Below, one piece after another: positions 19,016 through 27,128 of a DNA stretch of 64,000 nucleotides. Source of the stretch: Actinomadura sp. GC306 (GTDB taxonomy: Bacteria > Actinomycetota > Actinomycetes > Streptosporangiales > Streptosporangiaceae); assembly GCF_004348665.1 (NCBI RefSeq), contig NZ_SMKM01000005.1, positions 1 through 64,000 of the forward strand, written 5' to 3'. Both the position numbers and the translations under genes were made by a program. Under the pieces are notes generated by a model. It was not told the origin of the DNA. It saw nothing but the letters and a program-made list of their open reading frames with translations, and did not search any database. Each line of letters starts with the position of its first letter. The stretch's first letter is position 1.

Positions 19016-19975
19016 ATGTGGAGAGCATTCACGGCCCGCCGCATCGCGGCGGCCGCGGCGTTCGGCGGCGGCGGCATCACGGCCCTCGGCGGCCTCACGT
19101 TCGGGCTCCTCGTGGCGGAGGCCAAGCTCGCCCGCCGGCTGATCACCGCGACCCCGGGCGCCGGCCCCCCGGTCGCGGACGGCCTCTACGGCGGGACGCA
19201 CGGCGGCGCCCCGCTGTCCCTCGTGATGCTCGGCGACTCGACCGCCGCCGGGCTCGGCGTGCACCGCCCGGACGAGACGCCCGCCGCGCTGCTCGCCACC
19301 GGCCTGTCGGCGATCGCGGACCGGCCCGTCCGGCTCACCAACGTGGCCCGCTCCGGCTCCCGCTCGCAGGCGCTGTCCGGCCAGGTCGACCGGGCGCTGC
19401 AGACCCGCCCCGACCTGGCCGTCATCATGATCGGCGGCAACGACGTGACCGCGCGGGTGGCGCCCGCCGAGTCCGTCCGCCACCTCGGCCTCGCGGTGGC
19501 GCGGCTCCGCGCCGCGGGCAGCGAGGTCGTGGTCGGCACCTGCCCCGACCTCGGCACCGTGAAGCCGCTGATGCAGCCGCTGCGGTACATCGCCCGGCGC
19601 GCCAGCCGCCAGCTCGCCGCGGCCCAGACCGTCGCGGTCGTCGAACGCGGCGCCCACTCGGTGTCGCTCGGCGACCTGCTCGGCCGCGAGTTCTCCGCCG
19701 ACCCGCTCTCGATGTTCAGCGAGGACCGGTACCACCCGTCCGCACGGGGGTACGCGGCGGCGTGCGCCGCCGTCCTGCCCGCGATGGCCTCCGCGCTGGG
19801 CCTGGAGCCCGCGGCGGACGAGCAGCCGGCCGGCATCCTGCCGGTCTACCTGGCCGCGGCCGAGGCCGCCGAGCAGTCCGGGACGGAGGTCCGCAAGGCC
19901 GCCACGGGCCGCTGGGCCGCCCTGCTGCCCCGCCGCCAGGCCCCGCAGCCGGACCCCGGCCGCGCCACGGCCTGA
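19016..19975 (+). CDS. SGNH/GDSL hydrolase, membrane-anchored or secreted
   Basis: A 319-aa esterase-like protein. An N-terminal Arg-rich segment and one hydrophobic stretch (AAAAFGGGGITALGGLTFGLLVA) suggest an uncleaved anchor or signal. Block I is MLGDSTAAGLGV (nucleophile Ser), the Gly block follows, block III is IGGNDVT, and the catalytic Asp/His are in EDRYHPSARGYA, so the triad and oxyanion residues are intact. Such enzymes deacylate lipids, polysaccharides or peptidoglycan; the substrate is unknown. ATG 19016 has GGAGG 11 bases upstream. The same order cbs-SGNH-thiolase is, as I recall, seen in mycobacteria (Rv1077-Rv1075c-Rv1074c), which suggests an old syntenic block. Confidence 0.87.
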   Translation: MWRAFTARRIAAAAAFGGGGITALGGLTFGLLVAEAKLARRLITATPGAGPPVADGLYGGTHGGAPLSLVMLGDSTAAGLGVHRPDETPAALLATGLSAIADRPVRLTNVARSGSRSQALSGQVDRALQTRPDLAVIMIGGNDVTARVAPAESVRHLGLAVARLRAAGSEVVVGTCPDLGTVKPLMQPLRYIARRASRQLAAAQTVAVVERGAHSVSLGDLLGREFSADPLSMFSEDRYHPSARGYAAACAAVLPAMASALGLEPAADEQPAGILPVYLAAAEAAEQSGTEVRKAATGRWAALLPRRQAPQPDPGRATA

Positions 19976-20361
19976 CAGGTCTGGCCAGCCTGACGCGCTT
20001 GACCCGCCTGACCGGGCCTGCGCACAACGGAGCCCCCGGGAGGAAGAGAACCGGGGCCCGTCCGGTCACCGGTGACGAGCCCCGGCCGTCCTCTCGTCCG
20101 CCCCGGGCCGGCCGCCGCCCGCGCTTGCGGCGGCCGGCCCGGCGGCGTGGCGTCCAGGGTCCCGGGACCGGGCGCCCGGCCGCATGGGTCCGCTGTCACC
20201 ACCTGCCCGGGAAATCCGCAGGTCGGTGTGCGGGCCGGCCACCGCATGCCCCGCCAGGACTGGGCATGGGCACATGTACGCGGACACGCGCGGGCGGTTA
20301 GATTTGCCGGTGACCGGTGAGTAACGTAACACCGCACGGCCGCTGAGACAGGAGACCCGCA
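19976..20361. other. 386-bp intergenic region
   Basis: Holds a terminator-like hairpin for the SGNH gene (20103-20118 pairing with 20127-20142) and, near the right end, a TTAGATTTG and TAACGT-containing stretch (about 20297-20334) that may include the thiolase promoter. The first 40 bases after the stop have loose CTGAC/TTGAC-like reiterations. I see no credible gene in it. Confidence 0.6.
20103..20142 (+). terminator. Intrinsic terminator
   Basis: A perfect 16-bp stem, CCGGGCCGGCCGCCGC with its complement, and an 8-nt loop, about 130 bp after the SGNH hydrolase stop and 220 bp before the thiolase gene. Confidence 0.7.
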
Positions 20362-21582
20362 ATGCCCGAGGCAGTCATCGTCGCAACCGCGCGCTCGCCG
20401 ATCGGACGCGCCTTCAAGGGGTCGCTCAAGGACATGCGGCCCGACGACCTCACGGTGCAGATGGTCACCGCCGCGATGGCGCAGGTACCGCAGCTGGATC
20501 CGAGCCAGATCGACGACCTGCTGCTCGGCTGCGGGCTGCCCGGTGGAGAGCAGGGCTACAACATGGGCCGGGTGGTGTCCGTCCTGATGGGCTGGGACCA
20601 CGTGCCCGGCGCCACCATCACCCGGTACTGCTCGTCGTCCCTGCAGACGTCCCGGATGGCGCTGCACGCGATCCGCTCGGGCGAGGCCGACGTGATCGTG
20701 TCGGCGGGCGTCGAGACCGTGAGCCGCTTCGCCAAGGGCAGCAGCGACGGCCTGCCCGACACGCAGAACCCGCTGTTCGACGAGGCCCAGGCCCGCACCG
20801 CGAAGGCCGGCGAGGGCGGCGCGCCCGTGTGGCGCGACCCCCGCGAGGACGGCAACCTCCCCGACATCTACATCGCGATGGGCCAGACGGCCGAGAACGT
20901 CGCCGGGCTGCGCGGGGTCAGCAGGCAGGCGCAGGACGAGTTCGGCGTCCGCTCGCAGAACCTCGCAGAGAAGGCCCTCGCCAACGGGTTCTGGGAGAAG
21001 GACATCACCCCGGTGACGCTCCCGGACGGCAGCGTCGTGGCCAAGGACGACGGCCCGCGGCCCGGCACGACCTACGAGAAGGTCTCGCAGCTGCAGCCGG
21101 TGTTCCGGCCGGACGGGACGGTCACCGCCGGCAACTGCTGCCCGCTGAACGACGGCGCCGCCGCCGTCATCATCATGAGCGACACCAAGGCCGCCGAGCT
21201 CGGCATCACCCCGCTGGCCCGCATCGTGTCGACCGGCGTCACCGGCCTGTCCGCCGAGATCATGGGCCTCGGCCCGGTGGAGGCGTCGCGGCGCGCGCTG
21301 GCGCTGGCCGGCATGACCATCGACGACATCGACCTCGTCGAGATCAACGAGGCGTTCGCCGCGCAGGTGCTGCCGTCCGCCGAGGACCTCGGCATCGACC
21401 TCGACAAGCTGAACGTCAACGGCGGCGCGATCGCCGTCGGCCACCCGTTCGGGATGACCGGCGCCCGGATCACCTCCACGCTCGTCAACGGCCTGAAGTT
21501 CCACGACAAGCAGTTCGGGCTGGAGACGATGTGCGTGGGCGGCGGCCAGGGAATGGCGATGATTCTGGAGCGCCTTTCCTGA
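20362..21582 (+). CDS. fadA: Acetyl-CoA acetyltransferase (thiolase)
   Basis: A 406-aa thiolase that either cleaves 3-ketoacyl-CoA in beta-oxidation or condenses two acetyl-CoA. The acyl-accepting Cys is Cys90 in TRYCSSSLQT, the His is in GGAIAVGHPFGMTGAR (about 361) and the second catalytic Cys in METMCVGGGQG-type context, here LETMCVGGGQGMA (Cys391). The NEAFA motif (INEAFAAQV) is also present. Length and motifs are complete. ATG 20362 has AGGAGA upstream. No FadB partner is adjacent, so degradative versus biosynthetic role cannot be decided; the resemblance to mycobacterial FadA3 in position favours a beta-oxidation thiolase. Subtype is uncertain. Confidence 0.88.
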   Translation: MPEAVIVATARSPIGRAFKGSLKDMRPDDLTVQMVTAAMAQVPQLDPSQIDDLLLGCGLPGGEQGYNMGRVVSVLMGWDHVPGATITRYCSSSLQTSRMALHAIRSGEADVIVSAGVETVSRFAKGSSDGLPDTQNPLFDEAQARTAKAGEGGAPVWRDPREDGNLPDIYIAMGQTAENVAGLRGVSRQAQDEFGVRSQNLAEKALANGFWEKDITPVTLPDGSVVAKDDGPRPGTTYEKVSQLQPVFRPDGTVTAGNCCPLNDGAAAVIIMSDTKAAELGITPLARIVSTGVTGLSAEIMGLGPVEASRRALALAGMTIDDIDLVEINEAFAAQVLPSAEDLGIDLDKLNVNGGAIAVGHPFGMTGARITSTLVNGLKFHDKQFGLETMCVGGGQGMAMILERLS

Positions 21583-21772
21583 CATTCGCGCGGATCGTCC
21601 GCCGCCCCGGGCCGGGGCGGCGGACGTGCGGCGCCACCTGCGCGTTTCCGGGGATGTTCCCCGTTATCGACGATCTACGTTACGTCATGGATAGGTCGGC
21701 GTTAGGGGGTTGTCACGTGCGGTTTCCTGTTGCAGAGTCAGCAGGAAGAGCCCCGCGACCTGGAGGTGCCAA

Positions 21773-22000
21773 TTGTCACTGAGCCACTCGCCGGAGACGC
21801 ACACGAAGCTGATCGCCCGCATTCCGCAAGTCACAGGACGTGACATCCCCGAGTGGTTCACCGCCATCGAGAACGGCCCGTCGTTCACCCGCTGCGAGGA
21901 GCGCAGCCACTGGCTGGCCGAAGAGCACAACCTCTCCCACGGCTACGCCTCGGCGCTGGTGCGCGAACACGAGCGCACGCGCCGCGAACGGCACTACTGA
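21773..22000 (+). CDS. Small DUF4287 domain protein
   Basis: A 75-aa basic cytoplasmic protein beginning at TTG 21773, with GGAGG seven bases upstream; the frame extends to 21710 but without RBS. The sequence KLIARIPQVTGRDIPEWFTAIENG followed by HWLAEEHNLSHGYASALVREH fits DUF4287, a short helical domain whose usual pattern is a TGR-x-x-xEW segment and a WL-EEH-LGxGYA segment. Its function is unknown; in some proteins the domain is fused to others and has been suspected of nucleic-acid or protein interaction. It stands alone between the thiolase and a convergent terminator. Confidence 0.8.
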   Translation: MSLSHSPETHTKLIARIPQVTGRDIPEWFTAIENGPSFTRCEERSHWLAEEHNLSHGYASALVREHERTRRERHY

Positions 22001-22223
22001 GCCGTCCCGTCCGCCCGCCGCCGGTCTCCGGCGCGGCGCCGCGGACGACCCGCCCGGCCCGACGTCCCGCCGACCGGCCACCCGCCGGGGCCGCGGACGG
22101 CCCGCCGGAGCAGAACTTCATACAAGCCACGGTCACCCGGACGTGGCGGGATCCCGCCGACGGACGCCCCCGCAGTCGTGCCGCCGAGCCGCGCCACGAC
22201 CCCGGCGCAGAGATCCCGCAACA

Positions 22224-22257
22224 GATCAGCCCCACGCCGTCCGGCGTGGGGCTGATC
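22224..22257. terminator. Bidirectional intrinsic terminator
   Basis: A perfect 15-bp stem (22224-22238 with 22243-22257, GATCAGCCCCACGCC and complement) and GTCC loop, between the converging DUF4287 and BI-1 genes. Confidence 0.8.
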
Positions 22258-22292
22258 AATGCGTGCTGATCAACGCGTGCTGATCAATGCGG
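22251..22292. repeat. Three copies of a 14-bp tandem repeat
   Basis: GCTGATCAAYGCGT at 22251-22264, 22265-22278 and 22279-22292 (last base differs). The first copy begins inside the right arm of the terminator hairpin, so the array appears to have grown from that arm. Confidence 0.8.
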
Positions 22293-22310
22293 CGGGTGCG
22301 CCGTGCGGCG

Positions 22311-23165
22311 CTAGTCCCTGCCCGCGTAGAGGTAGCTGACCAGGCGGAGCATCTCCAGGTAGATCCAGACCAGGCTCAGCACGAGCCCGAACGCGCAGTA
22401 CCAGGCGAACCTCTCCGGGGCGCCGCTGCGGACGCCCTCCTCGATGGAGTCGAAGTCCAGCAGGAGGAAGAAGCAGCCGACGAGGATGGCGACGACGCTG
22501 AACACGTAGGCGAGCGGGTTGCCGGGGTCGCGGATGCCGAGCCCGTCGTCGCTGCCGAACATGTACATCACCATGTTGACGAGCATGAGCGCGATCAGCG
22601 CGGCGCCGGCCGCGATGGTGAACCGGACGAACTTGGGCGTGACCCGCACGATGCGCAGCGCGTAGACGGCGAGCGTGGCGGCGAACGCCAGCGCGGTGCC
22701 GATCACGGCCTGGAACACCACGCCGTGGTACAGGTCGTTGTAGGCGTGGCTGATGACGCCGACGAGCACGCCGTACACCGCGGCGAACGCCAGGACCATC
22801 GGGGCGTTGGCCTTGCGGCCGAACGTGATGAACGCCCAGATGCCGATCTGGGCGATGAGCGCCACGACGAGGACCGGAACGGTGAGGCTCGGCGGGACGA
22901 GCACCCACGCCACGGCCGCCGTGAGCACCAGGGTGAACAGCGCCATGAAGCCGCGGACGACGACGTCGTCCAGCGTCATGGGCCTGGTCGGGGCGGGCGG
23001 TGCGTAGCCCGGCCCCTGACCGGCGTACGGCTGTGCGCCGTATCCGGGTGCGCCCTGGCCGGGGGCGCCGTACGCCGGAGCGCCGTGACCGGGCGCTCCG
23101 TACGCCGCACCTCCGGCCCGCTGATTGAAGGCGTTGCCCCGGAACGCCGGGTTCCTGCTCTCCAT
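22311..23165 (-). CDS. Bax inhibitor-1/YccA family membrane protein
   Basis: A 284-aa protein with a Gly/Ala/Tyr/Pro-rich cytoplasmic N-terminus (about 1-65, repeats of APGxGAPxYGA) and seven hydrophobic segments from about residue 75 to 275. The pattern, including the early GFMALFTLVLTAAVAWVLVP helix, the VYGVLVGVISHAYND segment and the LLDFDSIEEGVRSGAPERFAWYCAFGLVLSLVWIYLEMLRLVSYL end, matches the BI-1 subfamily common in actinobacteria. BI-1 members elsewhere are pH-sensitive calcium leak channels; the function in actinomycetes is not known. ATG 23165 has GGAGGG five bases upstream; a GTG four codons earlier is weaker. Confidence 0.9.
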   Translation of the reverse strand: MESRNPAFRGNAFNQRAGGAAYGAPGHGAPAYGAPGQGAPGYGAQPYAGQGPGYAPPAPTRPMTLDDVVVRGFMALFTLVLTAAVAWVLVPPSLTVPVLVVALIAQIGIWAFITFGRKANAPMVLAFAAVYGVLVGVISHAYNDLYHGVVFQAVIGTALAFAATLAVYALRIVRVTPKFVRFTIAAGAALIALMLVNMVMYMFGSDDGLGIRDPGNPLAYVFSVVAILVGCFFLLLDFDSIEEGVRSGAPERFAWYCAFGLVLSLVWIYLEMLRLVSYLYAGRD

Positions 23166-23270
23166 AGAGCCCTCCACTTTCGGCCGACCTGGCCGTCCAT
23201 TCTATGCGGGAACGGCCCTGCGTGATCAGCGGGAACCCGCCCGGCGCGGGCTGGGTAGAAGAATCGTCTG

Positions 23271-23343
23271 TGCCCCTGGTCGGACTCGAACCGACACGAT
23301 GGCTCTTTTAGGGAGCCCGCCTCTGCCATTGGGCTACAGGGGC
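23271..23343 (-). tRNA. tRNA gene, isotype uncertain (UAA at the anticodon position)
   Basis: A 73-nt cloverleaf on the minus strand: acceptor stem GCCCCTG/CAGGGGC with A73, a D-arm starting GCCC with GG in the loop and closing GGC (only three canonical pairs), a perfect 5-bp anticodon stem GGCTC/GAGCC, a five-base variable loop ATCGT and a perfect T-arm GTCGG-TTCGAGT-CCGAC. CCA is not encoded. The seven-base anticodon loop is CCTAAAA, which puts TAA at positions 34-36 and C instead of the near-invariant U at 33. A UAA anticodon would read UUA leucine codons, but leucine tRNAs have a long variable arm and this one does not. Isotype is therefore undetermined; see findings. Confidence 0.75.
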
Positions 23344-23360
23344 GGCGTCATCATATCGAG

Positions 23361-24713
23361 TCAGGGCCCGGCCACGCGGGGTTCCGCGGGCGGGACCGGG
23401 ACGCCAGAACCCCCTGAAACACGGCGTTTCGCGCGGATCTCGTACCGACCCGCCCGGCCGTTCTCGCAGGCCAGTGCGGACGCGGCGAGGTACAGCAGCC
23501 AGACCCGCGCCCGGCCGGGTCCGGCCAGCTCCGCACATTCGGTCCAGTGGTGCTGTAGCGCCGCGGCCCATGCCCGGAGCGTGCGCTCGTGGTGCTCGCG
23601 CAACGTCGTCACGGCGCGCACTTCCAGCCCCGCTTGCGCCAGTTCGTCGACGAGGGCGCCGAGGGGCCGCGGCTCGCCCTCGTCCTGGAGCAGGTAGCCG
23701 GTGGTGAGCGTGCGCCGGGCGCGGTGCGGGCCGGGGCGGCCCACGGGCTGCTGCAGGAGGAGCCGGCCGCCGGGTGCGAGCAGCTCGTGCAACCGGGCCG
23801 CGGGACGGTCGACGGGCGCCGCGTCCGCGATGCCGACGATCGCGTCGTAGGGGCCGTCGCCCGCCTCGGACAGGTCCCAGTCGCGGACCTCGACACCGCC
23901 GCCGCCGGAAGCGTCGGTGAGGGCGCGGATGTGGGCCGCCTGGTCGGCCGTGCGCGTCAGGCCCACGACGCGGGCGCCGTGCCGGACGGCCGCGTGCCGG
24001 GCGAACGCGCCCCACCCGCAGTTGAGGTCGAGGACGCGGGCGCCGGGGAACAGCCCGAGCCGCTCGGCGATGGCCTCGTGGGCGGCGGACTGGGCCGTGC
24101 CCAAGTCGGCCGCCCGGCCGTCCCAGAGCGCGGTGCCGTGCGGCAGCCCGTCCCCGAAGACGCGGGCGAAGAACGCGGTGGGCTCCCGCATCGGCCCGGG
24201 ACGGCCGGGCTGCCCGCCGCCGGGCCGCACCGCGCGGCCGGGCGCCGTCTCCTCGGGCGGCGGTTTCGGCTCGGGCCCGACCGCGCCGAGGGTGACGGCG
24301 GTGCGCACGATGTCGCGCTTGTCGTCGCCGCTCAGCCGGATCGGCCCCGCACCGCCGCCCATCACCTCCTGGACGGCGTCGAGCGCGGCGAAGACGTCCC
24401 CCTCGATGTCCAGCTCGCCGGCGACGTAGGCGCGGACGAAGCCGAGCTCGCCGGGCTTCCACAGCAGCCGCCGCAGCGCCCGCCGGTGCCGGATCACGAA
24501 CGCGGGGGCCCCGGCCGGGCCGACGGCGCTGCCGTCCCAGGCGCGGACCCGGACCGGCAGGTCGTCCGCGGTCTCCCGCTCCCCGCCCAGCATGATCTTC
24601 GTGAGCAGCGGGACCAGCCGGGCGGCGACACCGCCCGCCGCTCGCGCATCGGCGAGCGGGGCCTCCGAGAGCTCCGCCTGCGCCTCATCCCAGGTGGCGT
24701 CTCCGTCGTGCAT
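23361..24713 (-). CDS. CFA-synthase-like SAM-dependent methyltransferase
   Basis: A 450-aa protein resembling cyclopropane-fatty-acyl-phospholipid synthases. Residues about 1-125 match the family's N-terminal segment (GAPAFVIRHRRALRRLLWKPGELGFVRAYVAGELDIEGDVFAAL). The methyltransferase core follows, with motif I VLDLNCGWGAFARHAA (including the Cys seen in CFA synthases) and GLTRTADQAAHI. The C-terminal LYLAASALACENGRAGRYEIRAKR is typical. However, the conserved HYDxxxxFFxxWL element before motif I is replaced by REPTAFFARVFGDGLPHGTALW, and the substrate region looks shortened, so chemistry may differ, for example methylation without ring closure. ATG 24713 has GGAGG 12 bases upstream. The next gene on this strand upstream is the type II NADH dehydrogenase, 44 bp away. 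Confidence 0.8.
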   Translation of the reverse strand: MHDGDATWDEAQAELSEAPLADARAAGGVAARLVPLLTKIMLGGERETADDLPVRVRAWDGSAVGPAGAPAFVIRHRRALRRLLWKPGELGFVRAYVAGELDIEGDVFAALDAVQEVMGGGAGPIRLSGDDKRDIVRTAVTLGAVGPEPKPPPEETAPGRAVRPGGGQPGRPGPMREPTAFFARVFGDGLPHGTALWDGRAADLGTAQSAAHEAIAERLGLFPGARVLDLNCGWGAFARHAAVRHGARVVGLTRTADQAAHIRALTDASGGGGVEVRDWDLSEAGDGPYDAIVGIADAAPVDRPAARLHELLAPGGRLLLQQPVGRPGPHRARRTLTTGYLLQDEGEPRPLGALVDELAQAGLEVRAVTTLREHHERTLRAWAAALQHHWTECAELAGPGRARVWLLYLAASALACENGRAGRYEIRAKRRVSGGSGVPVPPAEPRVAGP

Positions 24714-24757
24714 GGTGAGGGCGCCTCCTTCGCGGGCGACGTCGGCCCGTCACGCGT

Positions 24758-26119
24758 TCACAGGTCCTGGCGCCGGCCGGCCGCGAGCTCGAACTCGAAG
24801 CGGGGCGATTCCAGCTCACCGAGCGAGACGATCTCGCGCTGGAAGAAGAAGGCGAGGGTCCAGTCCACGGTGATCCGGAACTTGCGGTTGACGGTCGGCA
24901 TCCGAGACAGATGGTAGGTGCGGTGCATGAACCACGCCGGGAGGCCGCGCAGCTTGATCCCGTAGACGTTGGCCACGCCTTTGTGCAGGCCGAGGCCCGC
25001 CACCGAGCCGACGTAGCGGTGCGCGTACGCCTTCCGCGGCTTTCCGCGCACATCCGCCACGATGTTGTCACCGAGGCGCCTGGCCTGCCTGACCGCGTGC
25101 TGGGCGTTCGGTGCGGTGAACTCCCCGGCCTCGGTGAGGTCGGGGACGGCGGCGTTGTCGCCCGCCGCGTAGACGTGCTCCAGCCCCTCGGCGGTCAGCT
25201 CGGGGGTCACCTTGACGCGGCCCTTGTCGTCCACCGGCAGGTCGCTCTCCCGGACGACGGGGTGCGGTTTGACCCCGGCCGTCCACACCAGCGTCCCCGC
25301 GTCGAACTCGTCGCCGTCGCTGAGCACGATGTGCCGCTTCTCGGCGGACTTCAGGAGCGTCTCCATCTTCACCTCGATGCCGCGGCGGCGCAGCGCCTCG
25401 GCGGTCCAGCGGCCCATCTCCGGCCCCACCTCCGGCAGGATCCGGTCGGTCGCCTCGACCATCAGCCAGCGCAGCTCCTCCGGGTCGATCGACGGGTACC
25501 ACTTGCAGGCGTCCCGGGACATGTCCTCCAGCTCGGCCATGGCCTCGACGCCGGCGAACCCGCCGCCCACGAAGACGAACGTGAGCGCACGCCTCCTGGT
25601 CTCCGCGTCGCCGGCGTTGGACGCGGCGATGTCGAGCTGGTGCAGGACGTGGTTGCGCAGGAAGATCGCCTCTTCGACGGTCTTGAAGCCGATCCCGCAT
25701 TCGGCGAGCCCCGGGATCGGCAGCGTCCGCGAGATGGAGCCGAGGGCGACCACGAGCATGTCGTAGCCGATCTCGCGCTCGGGCACCCCGGCGGTCTTCG
25801 TGCCCGCGGGCCGGACCGTGACCCGCCTGGAGGCGTGGTCGATCCGCGTCACGGACCCGTTCAGGATGTTGCAGCGCTTGAGGACCTTCCGCAGTGACGC
25901 CACGACATGGCGCGGCTCCAGGTTCCCCGCCGCGGCCTCGGGGAGGAACGGCTGGTAGGTCATGTAGGACTGCGGGTCGATGACGGTGACGGCGACCTCG
26001 CCGCGGCGCATCTCGGCGCGCAGCTTCTTCTGCAGCCGCAGCGCCGTGTACATGCCGACGTACCCGCCGCCGATGATCAGGATGTGCTTCGCGGAGTCCG
26101 CGGTGCGCTCGGAAGGCAT
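24758..26119 (-). CDS. ndh: Type II NADH dehydrogenase (NAD(P)/FAD oxidoreductase)
   Basis: A 453-aa membrane-associated flavoprotein that passes electrons from NADH to quinone without proton pumping. The FAD-binding dinucleotide fold is HILIIGGGYVGMYTALRL (about 11-28); the NADH fold is FVFVGGGFAGVEAMAEL (about 180); the second FAD motif is VYAAGDNAAVPD, followed by TAPNAQHAVRQARRLGDNI, with the quinone/flavin-contact AQxA-like region. The C-terminal part (FRITVDWTLAFFFQREIVSLGELESPRFEF) supplies the amphipathic membrane-association segment expected for NDH-2. The start ATG 26119 lacks a strong RBS; a TTATCC-like -10 lies about 25 bases upstream. The gene is 44 bp ahead of the CFA-like methyltransferase and may be cotranscribed. 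Confidence 0.88.
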   Translation of the reverse strand: MPSERTADSAKHILIIGGGYVGMYTALRLQKKLRAEMRRGEVAVTVIDPQSYMTYQPFLPEAAAGNLEPRHVVASLRKVLKRCNILNGSVTRIDHASRRVTVRPAGTKTAGVPEREIGYDMLVVALGSISRTLPIPGLAECGIGFKTVEEAIFLRNHVLHQLDIAASNAGDAETRRRALTFVFVGGGFAGVEAMAELEDMSRDACKWYPSIDPEELRWLMVEATDRILPEVGPEMGRWTAEALRRRGIEVKMETLLKSAEKRHIVLSDGDEFDAGTLVWTAGVKPHPVVRESDLPVDDKGRVKVTPELTAEGLEHVYAAGDNAAVPDLTEAGEFTAPNAQHAVRQARRLGDNIVADVRGKPRKAYAHRYVGSVAGLGLHKGVANVYGIKLRGLPAWFMHRTYHLSRMPTVNRKFRITVDWTLAFFFQREIVSLGELESPRFEFELAAGRRQDL

Positions 26120-26348
26120 GTCGGAGCGGTACCCGGATAAGCGGCCGGTTCACCACTTCGCCCGAATCATGAACTTCCCCGGGCGGCCCGGCATCTCACT
26201 CGATGTATCACCGCAAAGACGGCGGAACAGGGCCCGACGGGGGCGTCAAGCGGCCCGGACGGCGGGCCGGCCGGGGGACGGCCGGCCGCCCGGGTCGCTC
26301 GGCCAGGCCCTTTCCCGCCGTCTTCGTGTTCAACGGGGAAGGGCGAGG

Positions 26349-27128
26349 ATGGGGACTCGAATGCCAAGGATCATCTGGGGGACACTGGCCGCCGCCGCCG
26401 TCACGGCGGCGCTCACGGGATGCGGCCTCACCGGGACCGCGGGGCCCGCCGCGTCCGAGGCCGGCGGTTCGGCGACACCGACCACGTCGACGACGGCCGG
26501 AACCGCCGGATCGGACGCGGGAACCGGCGCGCCCGCCGAGGGCTCACCCTCCGCCGGCGCCCCCGGCACCGGAACGGGAACGGGAACGGGCGACGGAAGC
26601 GGCACTGGAACCGGCGACGGATCAGGGACGGGAACCCCCACCGGCACGCCGACCGGTGAAGCACCGGGAGACGGCCACGGCGGAGACGGCGGCGGGGCCG
26701 GCGGCGGGGACTATCCGCTCTGCACCAGGGGCACGCTCAACGCGTACCTCATCGACCGGAGCTTCGTGGAGACCAACCGCTACGTGACGCTCGTCATGAC
26801 CAACACGTCCAGGACCACGTGCAACCTCCGCGACTTCGCCAGGCTTCAGCTCCTCAACGCGAGCGGGCTCCTCGAGTCGAGTGTCGAGCACAACGGCACG
26901 GCCCAGACGGTCACGCTCCGGGGCCACGACCGGGCCTACGCACGGCTCCACTGGACGTCGGAGCACGCCGCTGACGAGGGCAGCCCCTGCCAGCCCACCC
27001 CGACCACGCTGCGGGTCTACACGCTGTACCAGACCGAGCCTCACACGGTGTCCTGGACTCACGGCCCGGTCTGCCACCACGGCAGGATCTGGCTCACCCC
27101 CTTCACGAGCACGGCGCCCGGCCACTAG
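26349..27128 (+). CDS. DUF4232 domain lipoprotein
   Basis: A predicted lipoprotein of about 259 aa: signal segment [22 protein letters not shown] with lipobox LTGC, then about 95 residues of Ser/Gly/Thr/Pro linker with repeated (T/S)GTG units that would span the cell wall. The C-terminal domain (about 120-255) has the DUF4232 pattern: an early Cys (YPLCTRG), [37 protein letters not shown] and a late GPVCHHG, giving four Cys that likely form two disulfides. Function is unknown. Start ATG 26349 has a GAAGGG RBS; the ATG at 26361 is almost as good. Its stop codon overlaps that of the convergent uracil-DNA glycosylase gene. Confidence 0.8.
   Translation: MGTRMPRIIWGTLAAAAVTAALTGCGLTGTAGPAASEAGGSATPTTSTTAGTAGSDAGTGAPAEGSPSAGAPGTGTGTGTGDGSGTGTGDGSGTGTPTGTPTGEAPGDGHGGDGGGAGGGDYPLCTRGTLNAYLIDRSFVETNRYVTLVMTNTSRTTCNLRDFARLQLLNASGLLESSVEHNGTAQTVTLRGHDRAYARLHWTSEHAADEGSPCQPTPTTLRVYTLYQTEPHTVSWTHGPVCHHGRIWLTPFTSTAPGH

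Larger units (their letters stand above)
22001..22310. other. 310-bp convergent intergenic region
   Basis: Between converging DUF4287 and BI-1 genes. The left 220 bp show GC-rich sequence with frames open on both strands but no start with an RBS and no recognisable product. The right end holds the bidirectional terminator and the 14-bp tandem repeat listed separately. Confidence 0.6.

Noticed and set aside
21885-22259. 124-codon minus-strand frame in the 22.0-22.3 kb gap
   Set aside because: No RBS or domain, and it overlaps the DUF4287 gene; treated as noncoding.
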